A model generated the notes under the pieces. It did not search any database and was not told where the DNA came from. It saw nothing but the letters and a program-made list of their open reading frames with translations. Shown here piece by piece: positions 51,201 through 60,702 of a stretch of 64,000 nt of DNA (positions within the stretch are counted from its first letter, which is position 1; each line of letters begins with the position of its first letter). The position numbers were made by a program, and so were the translations under genes. Source of the stretch: Thalassovita autumnalis (GTDB taxonomy: Bacteria > Pseudomonadota > Alphaproteobacteria > Rhodobacterales > Rhodobacteraceae); contig NZ_CYSB01000025.1 of NCBI RefSeq assembly GCF_001458255.1, positions 248,001 through 312,000 on the forward strand, given 5' to 3'.

Positions 51201-51851
51201 ATGACCGCATCCACCTCCCGCCGCGGCCTGTTGATCATTCTGTCCTCGCCCTCGGGCGCGGGCAAATCGACCCTGACGCGCAAGCTGCGCGACTGGGATC
51301 CGACCATCCGGTTTTCCGTCTCAGCCACCACCCGTCAGCCGCGTCCCGGCGAAGAGGATGGTGTGCATTACCACTTCCTGACCGAAGACCACTTCAAACG
51401 TGATGTGGCTGAGGGTGAGATGCTGGAACATGCCCATGTCTTCGGCAACTTCTACGGCTCACCCAAAGGGCCGGTTCAGACCGCCATTGATGGTGGCGAA
51501 GATGTGTTGTTTGACATCGACTGGCAGGGTGCCCAACAAATCCGCAACTCGGCCCTTGGCGCGCATACGCTTTCGGTCTTTATCCTGCCGCCCTCGATCA
51601 AAGAGCTGCATCGCCGGCTGGTTAGCCGTGGTCAGGACAGCGATGAGGTGATCGCCAAGCGGATGCAGAAAAGCTGGGATGAGATCAGCCATTGGGGCAG
51701 CTATGACTATGTGCTGGTCAATGATGATCTGGACAAAACCGCTCAGGAGCTGACCACCATTGTCAGCGCCACCCGCCTGCGCCGCCTGCAGCAACCCGCC
51801 CTGATGGAGCATGTGCGCACGCTTCAGGCTGAATTTGAGGACATCCAATGA
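51201..51851 (+). CDS. gmk: Guanylate kinase
   Basis: Phosphorylates GMP to GDP. 216 residues: P-loop [16 protein letters not shown] (about 15-30), [28 protein letters not shown] (GMP binding), [32 protein letters not shown] and lid segment [17 protein letters not shown]. Nine bases after yicC, and the stop overlaps the next gene as ATGA. Confidence 0.97.
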   Translation: MTASTSRRGLLIILSSPSGAGKSTLTRKLRDWDPTIRFSVSATTRQPRPGEEDGVHYHFLTEDHFKRDVAEGEMLEHAHVFGNFYGSPKGPVQTAIDGGEDVLFDIDWQGAQQIRNSALGAHTLSVFILPPSIKELHRRLVSRGQDSDEVIAKRMQKSWDEISHWGSYDYVLVNDDLDKTAQELTTIVSATRLRRLQQPALMEHVRTLQAEFEDIQ

Positions 51852-52375
51852 CGCTCTACGCTCTGAATGACATCACGCCGAAAACGCCGGAGGATGGCGA
51901 TTTCTGGATTGCGCCGGATGCCAATGTGATCGGCAATGTGGTGTTGGAAACCGCGACATCGATCTGGTTCGGCTGCACCCTGCGCGGTGACAACGAAGAG
52001 ATCCGCATCGGTGCTGGCAGCAATGTGCAGGAAAACACGGTGATGCACACCGATATGGGGTTCCCGCTGATCATTGGTCAGGGCTGCACCATCGGGCATA
52101 AGGCGATGCTGCATGGCTGCACGATCGGCGACAATTCCCTGATCGGCATGGGGGCAACCGTGCTGAACGGCGCCAAGATCGGCAAGAACTGCCTGATTGG
52201 GGCAGGGGCCCTGATCACCGAAGGCAAGGAAATTCCGGACGGCTCGCTTGTCATGGGGGCACCGGGCAAGGTGGTGCGTCAGCTGGACGACAAAGCGATC
52301 GAAGGGCTGAAACACTCCGCGCTTGGCTATCAGCTGAACATGCGCCGGTTCCGCGCGGAATTGAAACCGGTCTGA
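51848..52375 (+). CDS. Gamma-carbonic anhydrase-like hexapeptide protein (YrdA type)
   Basis: 175 residues of left-handed beta-helix: [88 protein letters not shown]. The three metal histidines (HTD, GHKAMLH) are in place. Family members (YrdA, PaaY, CaiE-like) bind zinc; only some are active carbonic anhydrases or thioesterases. Coupled to gmk by ATGA, but no functional link is known. Confidence 0.9.
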   Translation: MTLYALNDITPKTPEDGDFWIAPDANVIGNVVLETATSIWFGCTLRGDNEEIRIGAGSNVQENTVMHTDMGFPLIIGQGCTIGHKAMLHGCTIGDNSLIGMGATVLNGAKIGKNCLIGAGALITEGKEIPDGSLVMGAPGKVVRQLDDKAIEGLKHSALGYQLNMRRFRAELKPV

Positions 52376-52424
52376 CAGAAACCGCAGCATCGCCCTGATG
52401 TGATCTGCGCCTGAGGAAACCACC

Positions 52425-53480
52425 ATGTCCCAAGATCCCCAGTTCAGCGCCGCCCATGCGCTGCTGTCGGCAGTGCCGCAACCGGCGCTGTTGGTGACCG
52501 GAAGTGAACGGATCATCGGCGCCAATGCCAAGGCTGAGGCGCTTCTGGGGGGCGGTTTAAGCGGTCGCCATCTGATCACGGTGATCCGCCAACCTTCGGT
52601 GCTGGAGGCGATTGAACGCTGTGACCTCAATCGCAGCACCCAAGAGGCGCGGTATCTGGGCCGCGATGTGCAAAATGAGCTGACCTATAAGGTCAACTGC
52701 GGCTACGTCGATCTGCGCGATGTACAGGGGGTTCTGGTCAGTTTTGAAGATATCAGCCAGGCCGAAGCCATCGGCCAGATGCGGCGCGATTTCGTGGCCA
52801 ATGTCAGCCATGAGCTGCGCACGCCTTTGACCGCGCTGATCGGGTTTATCGAAACGCTGCAAGGCCCCGCAGCCGAAGACGCCAAAGCGCGCGATCGCTT
52901 TCTGTCGATTATGGGGGATGAGGCCAGTCGAATGAACCGGCTTGTCAGTGACCTCTTGAGTCTCAGCCAGGTCGAGGCCGAGGCGCGGTTGCGGCCGTCA
53001 CAAAATGTCGATCTGGGGCACCTGCTGGCCGAAACAGTGGAGGGGCTGAGCCCGGTTGCGGATGCAGCCAATGTCACCGTTGACTGGCACTTGCCCGACC
53101 AACCCGTGACCATGCCCGGTGACAGCGACCAGCTGCGCCAGATCTTCACCAACCTGATCGAAAACGCGATCAAATATGGTGGCCGGGACAACACCGTCAC
53201 CCTGCAGCTTAGCGAAAGCCCCCGTGATCCGGTGCTGCGGCAGGCTGGCGTGCGTGTGGATGTGATTGACCGCGGCCCGGGGATTGAGGCGGTGCATCTG
53301 CCGCGCCTGACAGAGCGGTTTTACCGCATCGACAGTCACCGCTCGCGTGAGATGGGCGGCACCGGTCTGGGGTTGGCGATCGTGAAACATATCGTCAATC
53401 GCCATCGCGGCCGGTTCAAGATCCAGAGCACGCCCGGCGAAGGGAGCACCTTCTCAGTTTTGCTACCTATGGAAGGGTAA
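52425..53480 (+). CDS. phoR: Phosphate-regulon sensor histidine kinase PhoR (no membrane segment)
   Basis: 351 residues. An N-terminal PAS domain (LLSAVPQPALLVTGSERIIGANAKAEALLG) is followed by the HisKA dimerisation helix with phospho-acceptor FVANVSHELRTPLTALIGF (His about 129) and the ATPase domain: N-box NLIENAIKYGG, G1 DRGPGI, G2 GGTGLGLAIVKHIV. I see no hydrophobic segment long enough to cross the membrane, so this PhoR appears cytosolic and would sense phosphate through PstSCAB/PhoU. First gene of the phosphate block, with phoB at the far end. Confidence 0.9.
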   Translation: MSQDPQFSAAHALLSAVPQPALLVTGSERIIGANAKAEALLGGGLSGRHLITVIRQPSVLEAIERCDLNRSTQEARYLGRDVQNELTYKVNCGYVDLRDVQGVLVSFEDISQAEAIGQMRRDFVANVSHELRTPLTALIGFIETLQGPAAEDAKARDRFLSIMGDEASRMNRLVSDLLSLSQVEAEARLRPSQNVDLGHLLAETVEGLSPVADAANVTVDWHLPDQPVTMPGDSDQLRQIFTNLIENAIKYGGRDNTVTLQLSESPRDPVLRQAGVRVDVIDRGPGIEAVHLPRLTERFYRIDSHRSREMGGTGLGLAIVKHIVNRHRGRFKIQSTPGEGSTFSVLLPMEG

Positions 53481-53659
53481 TTCGCCCCTATAAGCGAGGC
53501 CGGAAAATACATTCTACCAGAGATATGTATATACCGTATTTTTACTAAACTGCCCAATAGTTAAGCCGTTTTGCCCTGCGACCGTTCCTCATTCCGGGGA
53601 GCGGAGTGTGTACCCTGTCGGCTCCTCCATTTGCCGCCGACCCCAAGCAGGAGAAGTTC

Positions 53660-54697
53660 ATGTCTCTCAAGAGGCTCACCGCCGCCACGGCGATGTTCAC
53701 TGCAATTGCGGCTACCGCCGCGCTGGCTGAACCGGTCGAAGTGGCCGGCTCCTCCACTGTATTTCCCTACGCCATGATGTCCGGCGACACGTTCGTTGAA
53801 AACCACGACTTTGGTTACCCCAATGTTGAATCGATCGGCTCCTCCAAGGGTCTGAAACGGTTCTGCGAAGGTGTTGGCGCTGATACACTGGATATCGCAA
53901 CCGCATCGCGCAAAATCAAAGCCAAGGAAATCAAAGCCTGTGCCGAAAATGGTGTGACTGACATCATCGAAGTGCGCATCGGCTATGACGGTCTGGTTTT
54001 CGCCAGCGCCAAGAAAGGCCCGTCCTTCAACTTCGTTCCGGCCGATTGGTATCAGGCCCTGGCCGCACGTGTGCTGGTCGACGGTGCACTGGTTGAAAAC
54101 CCCTACACCTCCTGGGCGGAGTTAAATGCTGATCTGCCTGACCTCGGCATCCGCACCTTTATCCCGGCCTCCAGCCACGGCACCCGCGAAGTTTTTGACC
54201 AGAAGATGATGCTGGCGGGCTGCAAAGCCACCGGCGCCTATGACCTGCTGCTGGCCGAAAATGGTGGTGACGTCAAAGCCGCTGGCAAAGCCTGCCTGAT
54301 TACCCGTGAAGGCAAAGCGGTTGAGGAGCTGGAAGTCACCGGCACCGAAACCCTGGACAAGATGCGCGGCGCCAAAGGCAGCATCGCGCTGCTGGGCCTG
54401 GCATTCTATGAAACCAACATCGGTGAACTGCAGGCCGCTACTGTTGAAGGCGTTATCCCGTCGGCTGACGTGATCGCAACCGGCGAATACCTCGTGTCGC
54501 GCCCACTGTTCATGTACGTCAAGAAGGCCAACATCGCGCTGACCCCGGGCCTCAAGGAATATGTCCAGAATGTCCTGTCGGATGAGCTGTCGGGCCCCGG
54601 TGGCTTCCTGACCATCTTTGGTCTGGTGCCGGATCCTGAACTGGCCAGCACCCGTGACATGGTAACCAATGAAGTGACCATGGGCGCCTCAAGCTAA
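53660..54697 (+). CDS. pstS: Phosphate ABC transporter substrate-binding protein, copy 1
   Basis: Periplasmic phosphate-binding protein. 345 residues with signal peptide (LTAATAMFTAIAATAALA) and start of the mature part EPVEVAGSSTVFPYA. Phosphate-binding segments: AGSSTVFPY, GADTLDIATASRKIK and SSHGTREVFDQKMMLAGC. It ends EVTMGASS. AGGAGA precedes the ATG. A terminator follows, so it is a single-gene unit. It is a clear paralogue of the gene at 55160 (same motif order, identical ACAENGVTDIIEVRIGYDG segment). No Pho box was seen upstream. Confidence 0.92.
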   Translation: MSLKRLTAATAMFTAIAATAALAEPVEVAGSSTVFPYAMMSGDTFVENHDFGYPNVESIGSSKGLKRFCEGVGADTLDIATASRKIKAKEIKACAENGVTDIIEVRIGYDGLVFASAKKGPSFNFVPADWYQALAARVLVDGALVENPYTSWAELNADLPDLGIRTFIPASSHGTREVFDQKMMLAGCKATGAYDLLLAENGGDVKAAGKACLITREGKAVEELEVTGTETLDKMRGAKGSIALLGLAFYETNIGELQAATVEGVIPSADVIATGEYLVSRPLFMYVKKANIALTPGLKEYVQNVLSDELSGPGGFLTIFGLVPDPELASTRDMVTNEVTMGASS

Positions 54698-54770
54698 GCG
54701 CCCCCAGTTCCCCCAGTCAGGGGAGGGGCGCAACTGCCTCGGCCTGCAACTGTTGGTCTGAGCGCCCCAG

Positions 54771-54803
54771 AAACCGCGGCTTCCCCCCGGAGGCCGCGGT
54801 TTT
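54771..54803 (+). terminator. Intrinsic terminator after pstS copy 1
   Basis: AAACCGCGGC / GCCGCGGTTT, a 10-bp stem with an 11-12-base loop, followed by T residues, 73 bases after the stop. Confidence 0.8.
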
Positions 54804-55045
54804 CTGTTGTCAGCTGTCATATTGGATTCGGAATTCCCTCACCAGAACGCCGGTAAGGCAGCAAATATGACATATTTCGCAGACATCTGTCACAAATCCC
54901 CTCTACCAATCGAAATAGTTGTCTAGTTTTTTGCACTTTCTAGAAAAGATGGGCGCGACACTTGATAAAAATTTACCAAACTATTTCAACGATATAGAGA
55001 TATTTGCTTCGCCTATATGACAGTTTGCTCCGGCAAAATCTTAAT

Positions 55046-55074
55046 CTGTCATATCCCTGTTACACACACGTCAC
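55046..55074 (+). promoter_or_regulatory. Triple Pho box (PhoB-binding site) before pstS copy 2
   Basis: Three 7-base repeats at 11-base spacing: CTGTCAT (55046), CTGTTAC (55057) and ACGTCAC (55068), separated by four-base AT-rich or mixed spacers. The first two fit the Pho-box consensus CTGTCAT-N4-CTGTCAT. It lies 86 bases before the ATG. The 462-base gap from 54698 holds no gene, but further isolated CTGTCAT/C half-sites occur near 54814 and 54897. Confidence 0.75.
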
Positions 55075-55159
55075 AAAAGCATCGTGCAAGACGCTTAGAT
55101 CGCCTTTCAGTGGCCGTCGTGGGGATGGCCCAAGACTGAAATCAGGAGAGAGTCTCTTT

Positions 55160-56215
55160 ATGTCGTTCGTGAAACTGACCGCCTCAACCTTGGCCATCGC
55201 GGCCGTATCCGCAACCGCCGCTGCCGCTCGTGACCAGGTGCAGGTTGCCGGTTCTTCCACCGTTCTGCCTTACGCTTCGATCGTTGCAGAAGCCTTCGGT
55301 GAAAACTTCGACTTCCCGACCCCCGTTGTTGAATCGGGCGGCTCCTCGGCTGGCCTGAAGCGCTTCTGCGAAGGTGTTGGCGAAAACACCGTTGATGTTG
55401 CCAACGCATCGCGCAAGATCAAAGACAAAGAGATCAAAGCCTGCGCCGAAAACGGTGTGACCGACATCATCGAAGTGCGCATCGGCTATGACGGCATCGT
55501 CTTCGCCTCGGACATCGCTGGCGAAAAATTCGAATTCACCCCGACCGATTGGTTCCTGGCCCTGTCCGACAAAGTTCTGGTCGACGGCGCGCTGGTCGAC
55601 AACCCGAACAAAACCTGGGCTGACGTAAACGCCAACTTCCCGGCTCAGGCTCTGGCCGCTTACATCCCGGGCACCAAGCACGGCACCCGTGAAGTGTTCG
55701 AAGACAAAGTGATCCTGGCCGGCTGCGAAGCCACCGGCGCATTCGACGCCTTCCTGGCCGGCGCCGAGGGCGACAGCGAAAAAGCCAAGAAAAAAGCAGC
55801 TGAGAAAGCCTGTATCGCTCTGCGTACCGATGGCGTTTCGGTTGACATCGACGGCGACTACACCGAGACTCTGGCCTCGATCGAAAGCAACAAAGACGGC
55901 ATCGGCGTCTTCGGCCTGTCGTTCTACGAGAACAACACCGACAAGCTGACCGTTGCGACCATGTCGGGCATCGTTCCTTCGACTGAATCGATCGCAACCG
56001 GCGAATACCCGGTATCGCGCCCGCTGTACTTCTACGTGAAGAAAGCCCACATCGGCGTGATCCCCGGCCTGAAAGAATATGCTGAGTTCTTCATCGCTGA
56101 TGAGATCGCCGGCCCTGACGGCCCGCTGGCCGAATACGGTCTGGTTGCCGATCCTGAGCTGGCCGACACCCAGGCAGCCGTTGCTGACGAGCAGGTTCTG
56201 GGCGCCAACATGTAA
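55160..56215 (+). CDS. pstS: Phosphate ABC transporter substrate-binding protein, copy 2
   Basis: 351 residues: signal peptide (VKLTASTLAIAAVSATAAAA), mature start RDQVQVAGSSTVLPYA, then GENTVDVANASRKIKDKEIKACAENGVTDIIEVRIGYDG, TKHGTREVFEDKVILAGCEATGAFDAFL and an insertion rich in Lys/Glu (GDSEKAKKKAAEKACIALRTDG) not present in copy 1. AGGAG precedes the ATG. It is controlled by the triple Pho box and leads the pstS-pstC-pstA-pstB-phoU-phoB run, so this is probably the phosphate-starvation form. Confidence 0.93.
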   Translation: MSFVKLTASTLAIAAVSATAAAARDQVQVAGSSTVLPYASIVAEAFGENFDFPTPVVESGGSSAGLKRFCEGVGENTVDVANASRKIKDKEIKACAENGVTDIIEVRIGYDGIVFASDIAGEKFEFTPTDWFLALSDKVLVDGALVDNPNKTWADVNANFPAQALAAYIPGTKHGTREVFEDKVILAGCEATGAFDAFLAGAEGDSEKAKKKAAEKACIALRTDGVSVDIDGDYTETLASIESNKDGIGVFGLSFYENNTDKLTVATMSGIVPSTESIATGEYPVSRPLYFYVKKAHIGVIPGLKEYAEFFIADEIAGPDGPLAEYGLVADPELADTQAAVADEQVLGANM

Positions 56216-56217
56216 TC

Positions 56218-56267
56218 AGCCCCCTGGCTGACAAGACAACGGGGGCTGCGTGATTTACGCGGCCCCC
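56218..56267 (+). promoter_or_regulatory. Alternative hairpins between pstS copy 2 and pstC
   Basis: GGGGGCTG at 56241-56248 can pair with upstream CAGCCCCC (56218-56225). Alternatively, extended to 56251, it can pair with downstream ACGCGGCCCCC (56257-56267, one G-U). The two folds exclude each other. No U tract follows either, so protection or processing of the pstS message is more likely than plain termination. Confidence 0.5.
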
Positions 56268-56301
56268 AATAATTTCCAAACCCAACACACTCGGAGAGAC
56301 C

Positions 56302-57786
56302 ATGCCTGCTACTTGGCCCGTTTCCTGGCTTGTCTTGATCCTGCTCGGTCTATCAGTGATCGGCTACTTCCTTGGGCGCCAACGCGCCCTTGCCTCTGCA
56401 GGCGGCGACAGCCGGTTGCTGCATTCTCTTCCGAATTTCTACGGGATGAACGTGCTCCTGAGCGCTTTGATCCCCTCCGCCGTGGTTCTTGGCGCCTGGG
56501 TGCTGATCCAGCCGATGGTGATCAACTCCGCCGTTTCCAGCGCGATCCCGGCTGAGGTCATCGCCGAAGGCTCCAGCCGTGATCTGGTGATGAGCGACGT
56601 GAAGCGCGTCGCCGAAGGTCTAGAAATCGCGCGTGAAAGCGGCGCTGTAACGCTGGCAGAGATCCGCGCATTGGACGCCACGCAAACTGACATCCGCGCG
56701 CTTTTGGCGGAGGTTGGTGTTGCCCTTGGCAGCGACGTGCAGCCCGCAATTTTGAAGGCCGCGCAGGACTACCGCGCCATGTCGATCACCGGTAGCAATG
56801 CGATGATGATCATCGTGTTGTTAATCGCGATTGTCGGCTTTGGCCGCTCCTATGCGCGCACCCATCACGAATATCGCGCCCGCAACATCGTGGAGCGCGC
56901 TGTGCTGGCGCTGCTGATCGGCGCGGCATCGCTGGCGATCCTGACCACCGTAGGCATCGTTCTGTCGATGTTGTTTGAAACGGTGAACTTCTTTGGTCTA
57001 CACGACTGGAAAGATTTCTTCTTCGGCACGGTCTGGGCCCCGAACTTCCGAGGTGACTCGGAACTGGCGATTTTCCCGCTGCTCTGGGGCACGCTTTACA
57101 TCTCGGTGGTGGCGTTGTTTGTGGCGGTTCCGATCGGGTTGTTCGCGGCGATCTATCTGTCAGAATACGCATCGAAAGCGGTGCGTGGCTTTGCCAAACC
57201 GCTGCTAGAAATCCTGGCAGGCATCCCGACCATCGTCTACGGCCTCTTCGCGCTGGTGACTTTCGGCCCGTTTCTGCTGCGCATGTTTGGTGACGGCGGG
57301 GTTCTTGGCGTCAACTGGATGACTGACGCCCGTTCAGTTGCCACCGCTGGCATCGTCATGGGCATCATGCTGATCCCCTTCGTCAGCTCGCTGAGTGATG
57401 ACATCATCAACGCCGTGCCGCAGTCGCTGCGCGATGGCTCCTACGGGCTGGGCGCAACCAAATCCGAAACCATCCGCCAGGTGGTGCTGCCTGCGGCCTT
57501 GCCCGGCATCGTTGGTGCGATCCTGCTGGCCGCCAGCCGCGCGATTGGCGAAACCATGATTGTGGTGCTGGGGGCAGGGGCCATTGCCCGTCTGTCCACC
57601 AACCCGCTGGACGCGCTGACCACCATCACCACCCGTATCGTCAGCCAGCTGACCGGGGATGGCGATTTCGCCTCACCTGAAACGCTGGTTGCCTTTGCAC
57701 TGGGTCTGACGCTCTTCGTGCTGACCCTCGGCCTCAATGTCCTCGCGCTCTACATCGTGCGCAAATACCGGGAACAGTACGAATGA
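56302..57786 (+). CDS. pstC: Phosphate ABC transporter permease PstC
   Basis: Inner-membrane permease. 494 residues, longer than E. coli PstC (about 320). An N-terminal membrane helix (WLVLILLGLSVIGYFLG), a second helix and a periplasmic domain of about 110 residues precede the core. The core has LFVAVPIGLFAAIYLSEYAS and the contact motif DIINAVPQSLRDGSYGLGATKSETIRQVVLPAALPGIVGAILLAASRAIGETM. The stop overlaps pstA as ATGA. Confidence 0.94.
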   Translation: MPATWPVSWLVLILLGLSVIGYFLGRQRALASAGGDSRLLHSLPNFYGMNVLLSALIPSAVVLGAWVLIQPMVINSAVSSAIPAEVIAEGSSRDLVMSDVKRVAEGLEIARESGAVTLAEIRALDATQTDIRALLAEVGVALGSDVQPAILKAAQDYRAMSITGSNAMMIIVLLIAIVGFGRSYARTHHEYRARNIVERAVLALLIGAASLAILTTVGIVLSMLFETVNFFGLHDWKDFFFGTVWAPNFRGDSELAIFPLLWGTLYISVVALFVAVPIGLFAAIYLSEYASKAVRGFAKPLLEILAGIPTIVYGLFALVTFGPFLLRMFGDGGVLGVNWMTDARSVATAGIVMGIMLIPFVSSLSDDIINAVPQSLRDGSYGLGATKSETIRQVVLPAALPGIVGAILLAASRAIGETMIVVLGAGAIARLSTNPLDALTTITTRIVSQLTGDGDFASPETLVAFALGLTLFVLTLGLNVLALYIVRKYREQYE

Positions 57787-59129
57787 CCGACGTTTCGCAA
57801 ACCCCGCAAAACGCGCCGAAAACCTCGATCCACACGGTGGATGCGCGCACCAAAAAGCGCAACGCCGCGGAGCGCCGGTTCAAAGCCTACGGCATCGCCG
57901 CCATCACCGCAGGCCTGCTGGTGCTGCTGGTGCTGATCGGCACCATCCTGAGCAACGGTCTGGGCGCCTTTCAGCAGACATTTGTCACGCTGAATGTGGA
58001 GCTGCTGGAAAGCAAGCTGGACAAAAAAGGTGAGCGTAATCTTGAGGATATCAAGAAAGTCTCAACCTTCGGCTATGCCCCGTTGCTGAAAACCGCCTTT
58101 GAGGAAAAGGTTGCTGAGCTGGAGCTGGAAACCGGTCTGAAGTCCAAAGACATGGCGGCAATCCTGTCGAAGTCTGCGGCAGCTGACCTGCGCAACCACG
58201 TGCTGGAAGATCCTAGCCGGATCGGCACTACGGTGGAGTTCACCTTCCTCGCAAACAGCCGTGTCGATGGCTACCTGAAGGGCCGCGTGACCCGCGAAAG
58301 CATCGCCAATGACAAGAAAATCTCAGCCGCTCAGCTGGATTTCGTCGACATGATGGTTGCGGCGGGTGTGGTCAAGAAAACCTTCAACATCGATTTCATC
58401 ATCGGTGCCGATGCCTCGGACCAACGTCCCGAAGCGGCCGGCATCGGTGTGGCGATGATGGGCAGCTTCTTCATGATGCTGGTGGTGCTTCTGCTGGCCC
58501 TGCCGATTGGGGTGGCCGCCTCGATCTATCTGGAAGAGTTTGCTCCGAAAAACTGGATCACCGATCTGATTGAGGTGAACATCTCAAACCTGGCTGCGGT
58601 GCCCTCGATCGTCTTTGGTATCCTTGGTCTTGCGGTTTTCATCAACTACATGCACTTGCCGCAATCCGCACCGCTGGTGGGGGGCCTTGTGCTGACGCTG
58701 ATGACCTTGCCGACGATCATCATCTCGACGCGGGCCTCGCTGAAGGCCGTACCACCGTCGATCCGTGACGCGGCGCTGGGGCTTGGCGCCTCCAAGATGC
58801 AGTCGGTGTTCCACCACGTTCTGCCCCTGGCCGCACCGGGCATTCTGACCGGTACGATCATTGGTCTGGCGCAGGCCTTGGGCGAAACCGCACCGCTGCT
58901 GTTGATCGGGATGATCGGTTTCATCGCGTCAAATGCGCCGGACAGCATCAGCGCTGGCCTGCTGTCGCCAAACTCCGCCATGCCGGCCCAGATCTATGAA
59001 TGGGCCAAACGTGCTGAGCCTGCGTTTTACGAACGCGCCTGGGGCGGCATCATCATTCTATTGATTTTCCTTGTGACCATGAACACGATTGCGGTGATCC
59101 TGCGCCGCCGGTTCGAACGTCGCTGGTAA
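57783..59129 (+). CDS. pstA: Phosphate ABC transporter permease PstA (with N-terminal DUF3333-type domain)
   Basis: Second permease. 448 residues. After one helix ([20 protein letters not shown]) comes a periplasmic domain of about 150 residues ([25 protein letters not shown] ... [25 protein letters not shown]), which I recognise as the DUF3333-type extension of alphaproteobacterial PstA. The permease core follows with [20 protein letters not shown] and [54 protein letters not shown]. Confidence 0.94.
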   Translation: MTDVSQTPQNAPKTSIHTVDARTKKRNAAERRFKAYGIAAITAGLLVLLVLIGTILSNGLGAFQQTFVTLNVELLESKLDKKGERNLEDIKKVSTFGYAPLLKTAFEEKVAELELETGLKSKDMAAILSKSAAADLRNHVLEDPSRIGTTVEFTFLANSRVDGYLKGRVTRESIANDKKISAAQLDFVDMMVAAGVVKKTFNIDFIIGADASDQRPEAAGIGVAMMGSFFMMLVVLLLALPIGVAASIYLEEFAPKNWITDLIEVNISNLAAVPSIVFGILGLAVFINYMHLPQSAPLVGGLVLTLMTLPTIIISTRASLKAVPPSIRDAALGLGASKMQSVFHHVLPLAAPGILTGTIIGLAQALGETAPLLLIGMIGFIASNAPDSISAGLLSPNSAMPAQIYEWAKRAEPAFYERAWGGIIILLIFLVTMNTIAVILRRRFERRW

Positions 59130-59154
59130 GACTTGCGAGAAAGGGATCATCGCC

Positions 59155-59952
59155 ATGTATGACTCACCCGCTCTGGAGGCCTCTGTGGACCAGAAAGAAA
59201 CCAAAATCGCCGCTAAGGACGTTCAGGTCCATTACGGCGACACCCACGCGATCAAAGATGTCTCGATCGACATTCCGGCCAAAACCGTCACCGCCTTTAT
59301 CGGGCCGTCGGGTTGCGGCAAGTCGACCTTCCTGCGCTGCCTGAACCGGATGAATGACACCATCGACATTTGCCGGGTCACCGGTGACATCCTGCTGGAC
59401 GGCGAAGACATCTACGACAAGCGCGTCGATCCGGTGCAGCTGCGCGCCAAGGTGGGCATGGTGTTCCAGAAGCCGAACCCGTTCCCCAAGTCGATCTATG
59501 ACAACATCGCCTACGGTCCGCGGATCCACGGGTTGGCCCGCACCAAGGCAGATCTGGATGTGATCGTGGAAAAGTCCCTGCGTCGCGGCGCAATCTGGGA
59601 TGAGGTCAAGGATCGCCTGCATGCGCCGGGCACTGGCCTGTCGGGCGGTCAGCAGCAGCGTCTGTGCATTGCACGCGCCGTGGCCACCGAACCTGAGGTA
59701 CTGTTGATGGATGAACCCTGTTCGGCGCTGGATCCGATTGCAACCGCACAGGTCGAAGAGCTGATCGACGAGCTGCGCCACAAATTCGCGGTGGTCATCG
59801 TGACCCACTCGATGCAGCAGGCGGCGCGTGTCAGCCAGAAAACCGCCTTCTTCCACTTGGGCAATCTGGTTGAGTTTGGTGACACCGGTCAGATCTTCAC
59901 CAACCCGCAAGATCCCCGCACCGAAAGCTATATCACTGGCCGTATCGGCTAA
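59155..59952 (+). CDS. pstB: Phosphate ABC transporter ATPase PstB
   Basis: 265 residues. Walker A is [21 protein letters not shown] (about 43-63), Q-loop [25 protein letters not shown] (typical of PstB), signature [15 protein letters not shown], Walker [14 protein letters not shown] and switch His [12 protein letters not shown]. An AAAGGGA site precedes the ATG, 25 bases after pstA. Confidence 0.97.
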   Translation: MYDSPALEASVDQKETKIAAKDVQVHYGDTHAIKDVSIDIPAKTVTAFIGPSGCGKSTFLRCLNRMNDTIDICRVTGDILLDGEDIYDKRVDPVQLRAKVGMVFQKPNPFPKSIYDNIAYGPRIHGLARTKADLDVIVEKSLRRGAIWDEVKDRLHAPGTGLSGGQQQRLCIARAVATEPEVLLMDEPCSALDPIATAQVEELIDELRHKFAVVIVTHSMQQAARVSQKTAFFHLGNLVEFGDTGQIFTNPQDPRTESYITGRIG

Positions 59953-59964
59953 GGAAACCAGACC

Positions 59965-60699
59965 ATGAACAGCGACACCATTCTAGACGAAAGCCATATC
60001 GTCACCTCATTCGACCGCGATCTGGAAAGCATTCAGGCGCAGATCATGAAGATGGGCGGCCTTGTCGAAGAGGCCATCCTGAAAGCCGCACAAAGCCTGA
60101 ACGACCGCGATGAAGAAGCGGCCGAAAAGGTGCGCAACAGCGACAAAGCCATCGATGCTCTGGAAAACCAGATCAACGAAGGCGCGGCGCAGATCATCGC
60201 GCTACGGGCGCCGACCGCGTCTGACCTGCGGGTGATCCTGTCGGTGATGAAAATCTCGGGCAACCTGGAACGTATCGGTGACTACGCCAAAAACATGGCC
60301 AAGCGCACTGGCGTTCTGGTGCAGATGGCACCGATCAACGGCAGCCACACCGCGATCCGCCGCATGGCGCGCGAGGTGCAGCTGATGCTGAAGGACGCGC
60401 TGGACGCCTATATCCAGCGGGATGCCGATCTGGCCCGCGATGTGATTGCCCGCGACGAAGATGTGGATCAGATGTACAACGCCCTGTTCCGTGAATTCCT
60501 GACCTTCATGATGGAAGATCCGCGCAACATCACCGCCTGTATGCACCTGCACTTCATCGCCAAAAACACCGAACGGATGGGCGATCATGTGACCTCCATC
60601 GCGGAACAGGTGGTCTATCTGGTCGAATGCACTTTGCCTGACGAAAGCCGCCCCAAGGGGGATAAAACCTCCTTTGATGCGGATCTGGGTGAGGTCTAA
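59965..60699 (+). CDS. phoU: Phosphate signalling regulator PhoU
   Basis: 244-residue helical protein with two PhoU three-helix repeats: SFDRDLESIQAQIMKMGGLVEEAILKAAQSL, RAPTASDLRVILSVMKISGNLERIGDYAKNMAKR and ITACMHLHFIAKNTERMGDHVTSIAEQVVYLV. It connects PstSCAB transport with PhoR activity and dampens the response when phosphate is sufficient. Twelve bases after pstB. Confidence 0.96.
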   Translation: MNSDTILDESHIVTSFDRDLESIQAQIMKMGGLVEEAILKAAQSLNDRDEEAAEKVRNSDKAIDALENQINEGAAQIIALRAPTASDLRVILSVMKISGNLERIGDYAKNMAKRTGVLVQMAPINGSHTAIRRMAREVQLMLKDALDAYIQRDADLARDVIARDEDVDQMYNALFREFLTFMMEDPRNITACMHLHFIAKNTERMGDHVTSIAEQVVYLVECTLPDESRPKGDKTSFDADLGEV

Positions 60700-60702
60700 G
60701 CC

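Noticed and set aside
54814-54903. Second full Pho box in the pstS1-pstS2 gap
   Set aside because: CTGTCAT (54814) and CTGTCAC (54897) lack a partner at 11-base spacing; treated as isolated half-sites.
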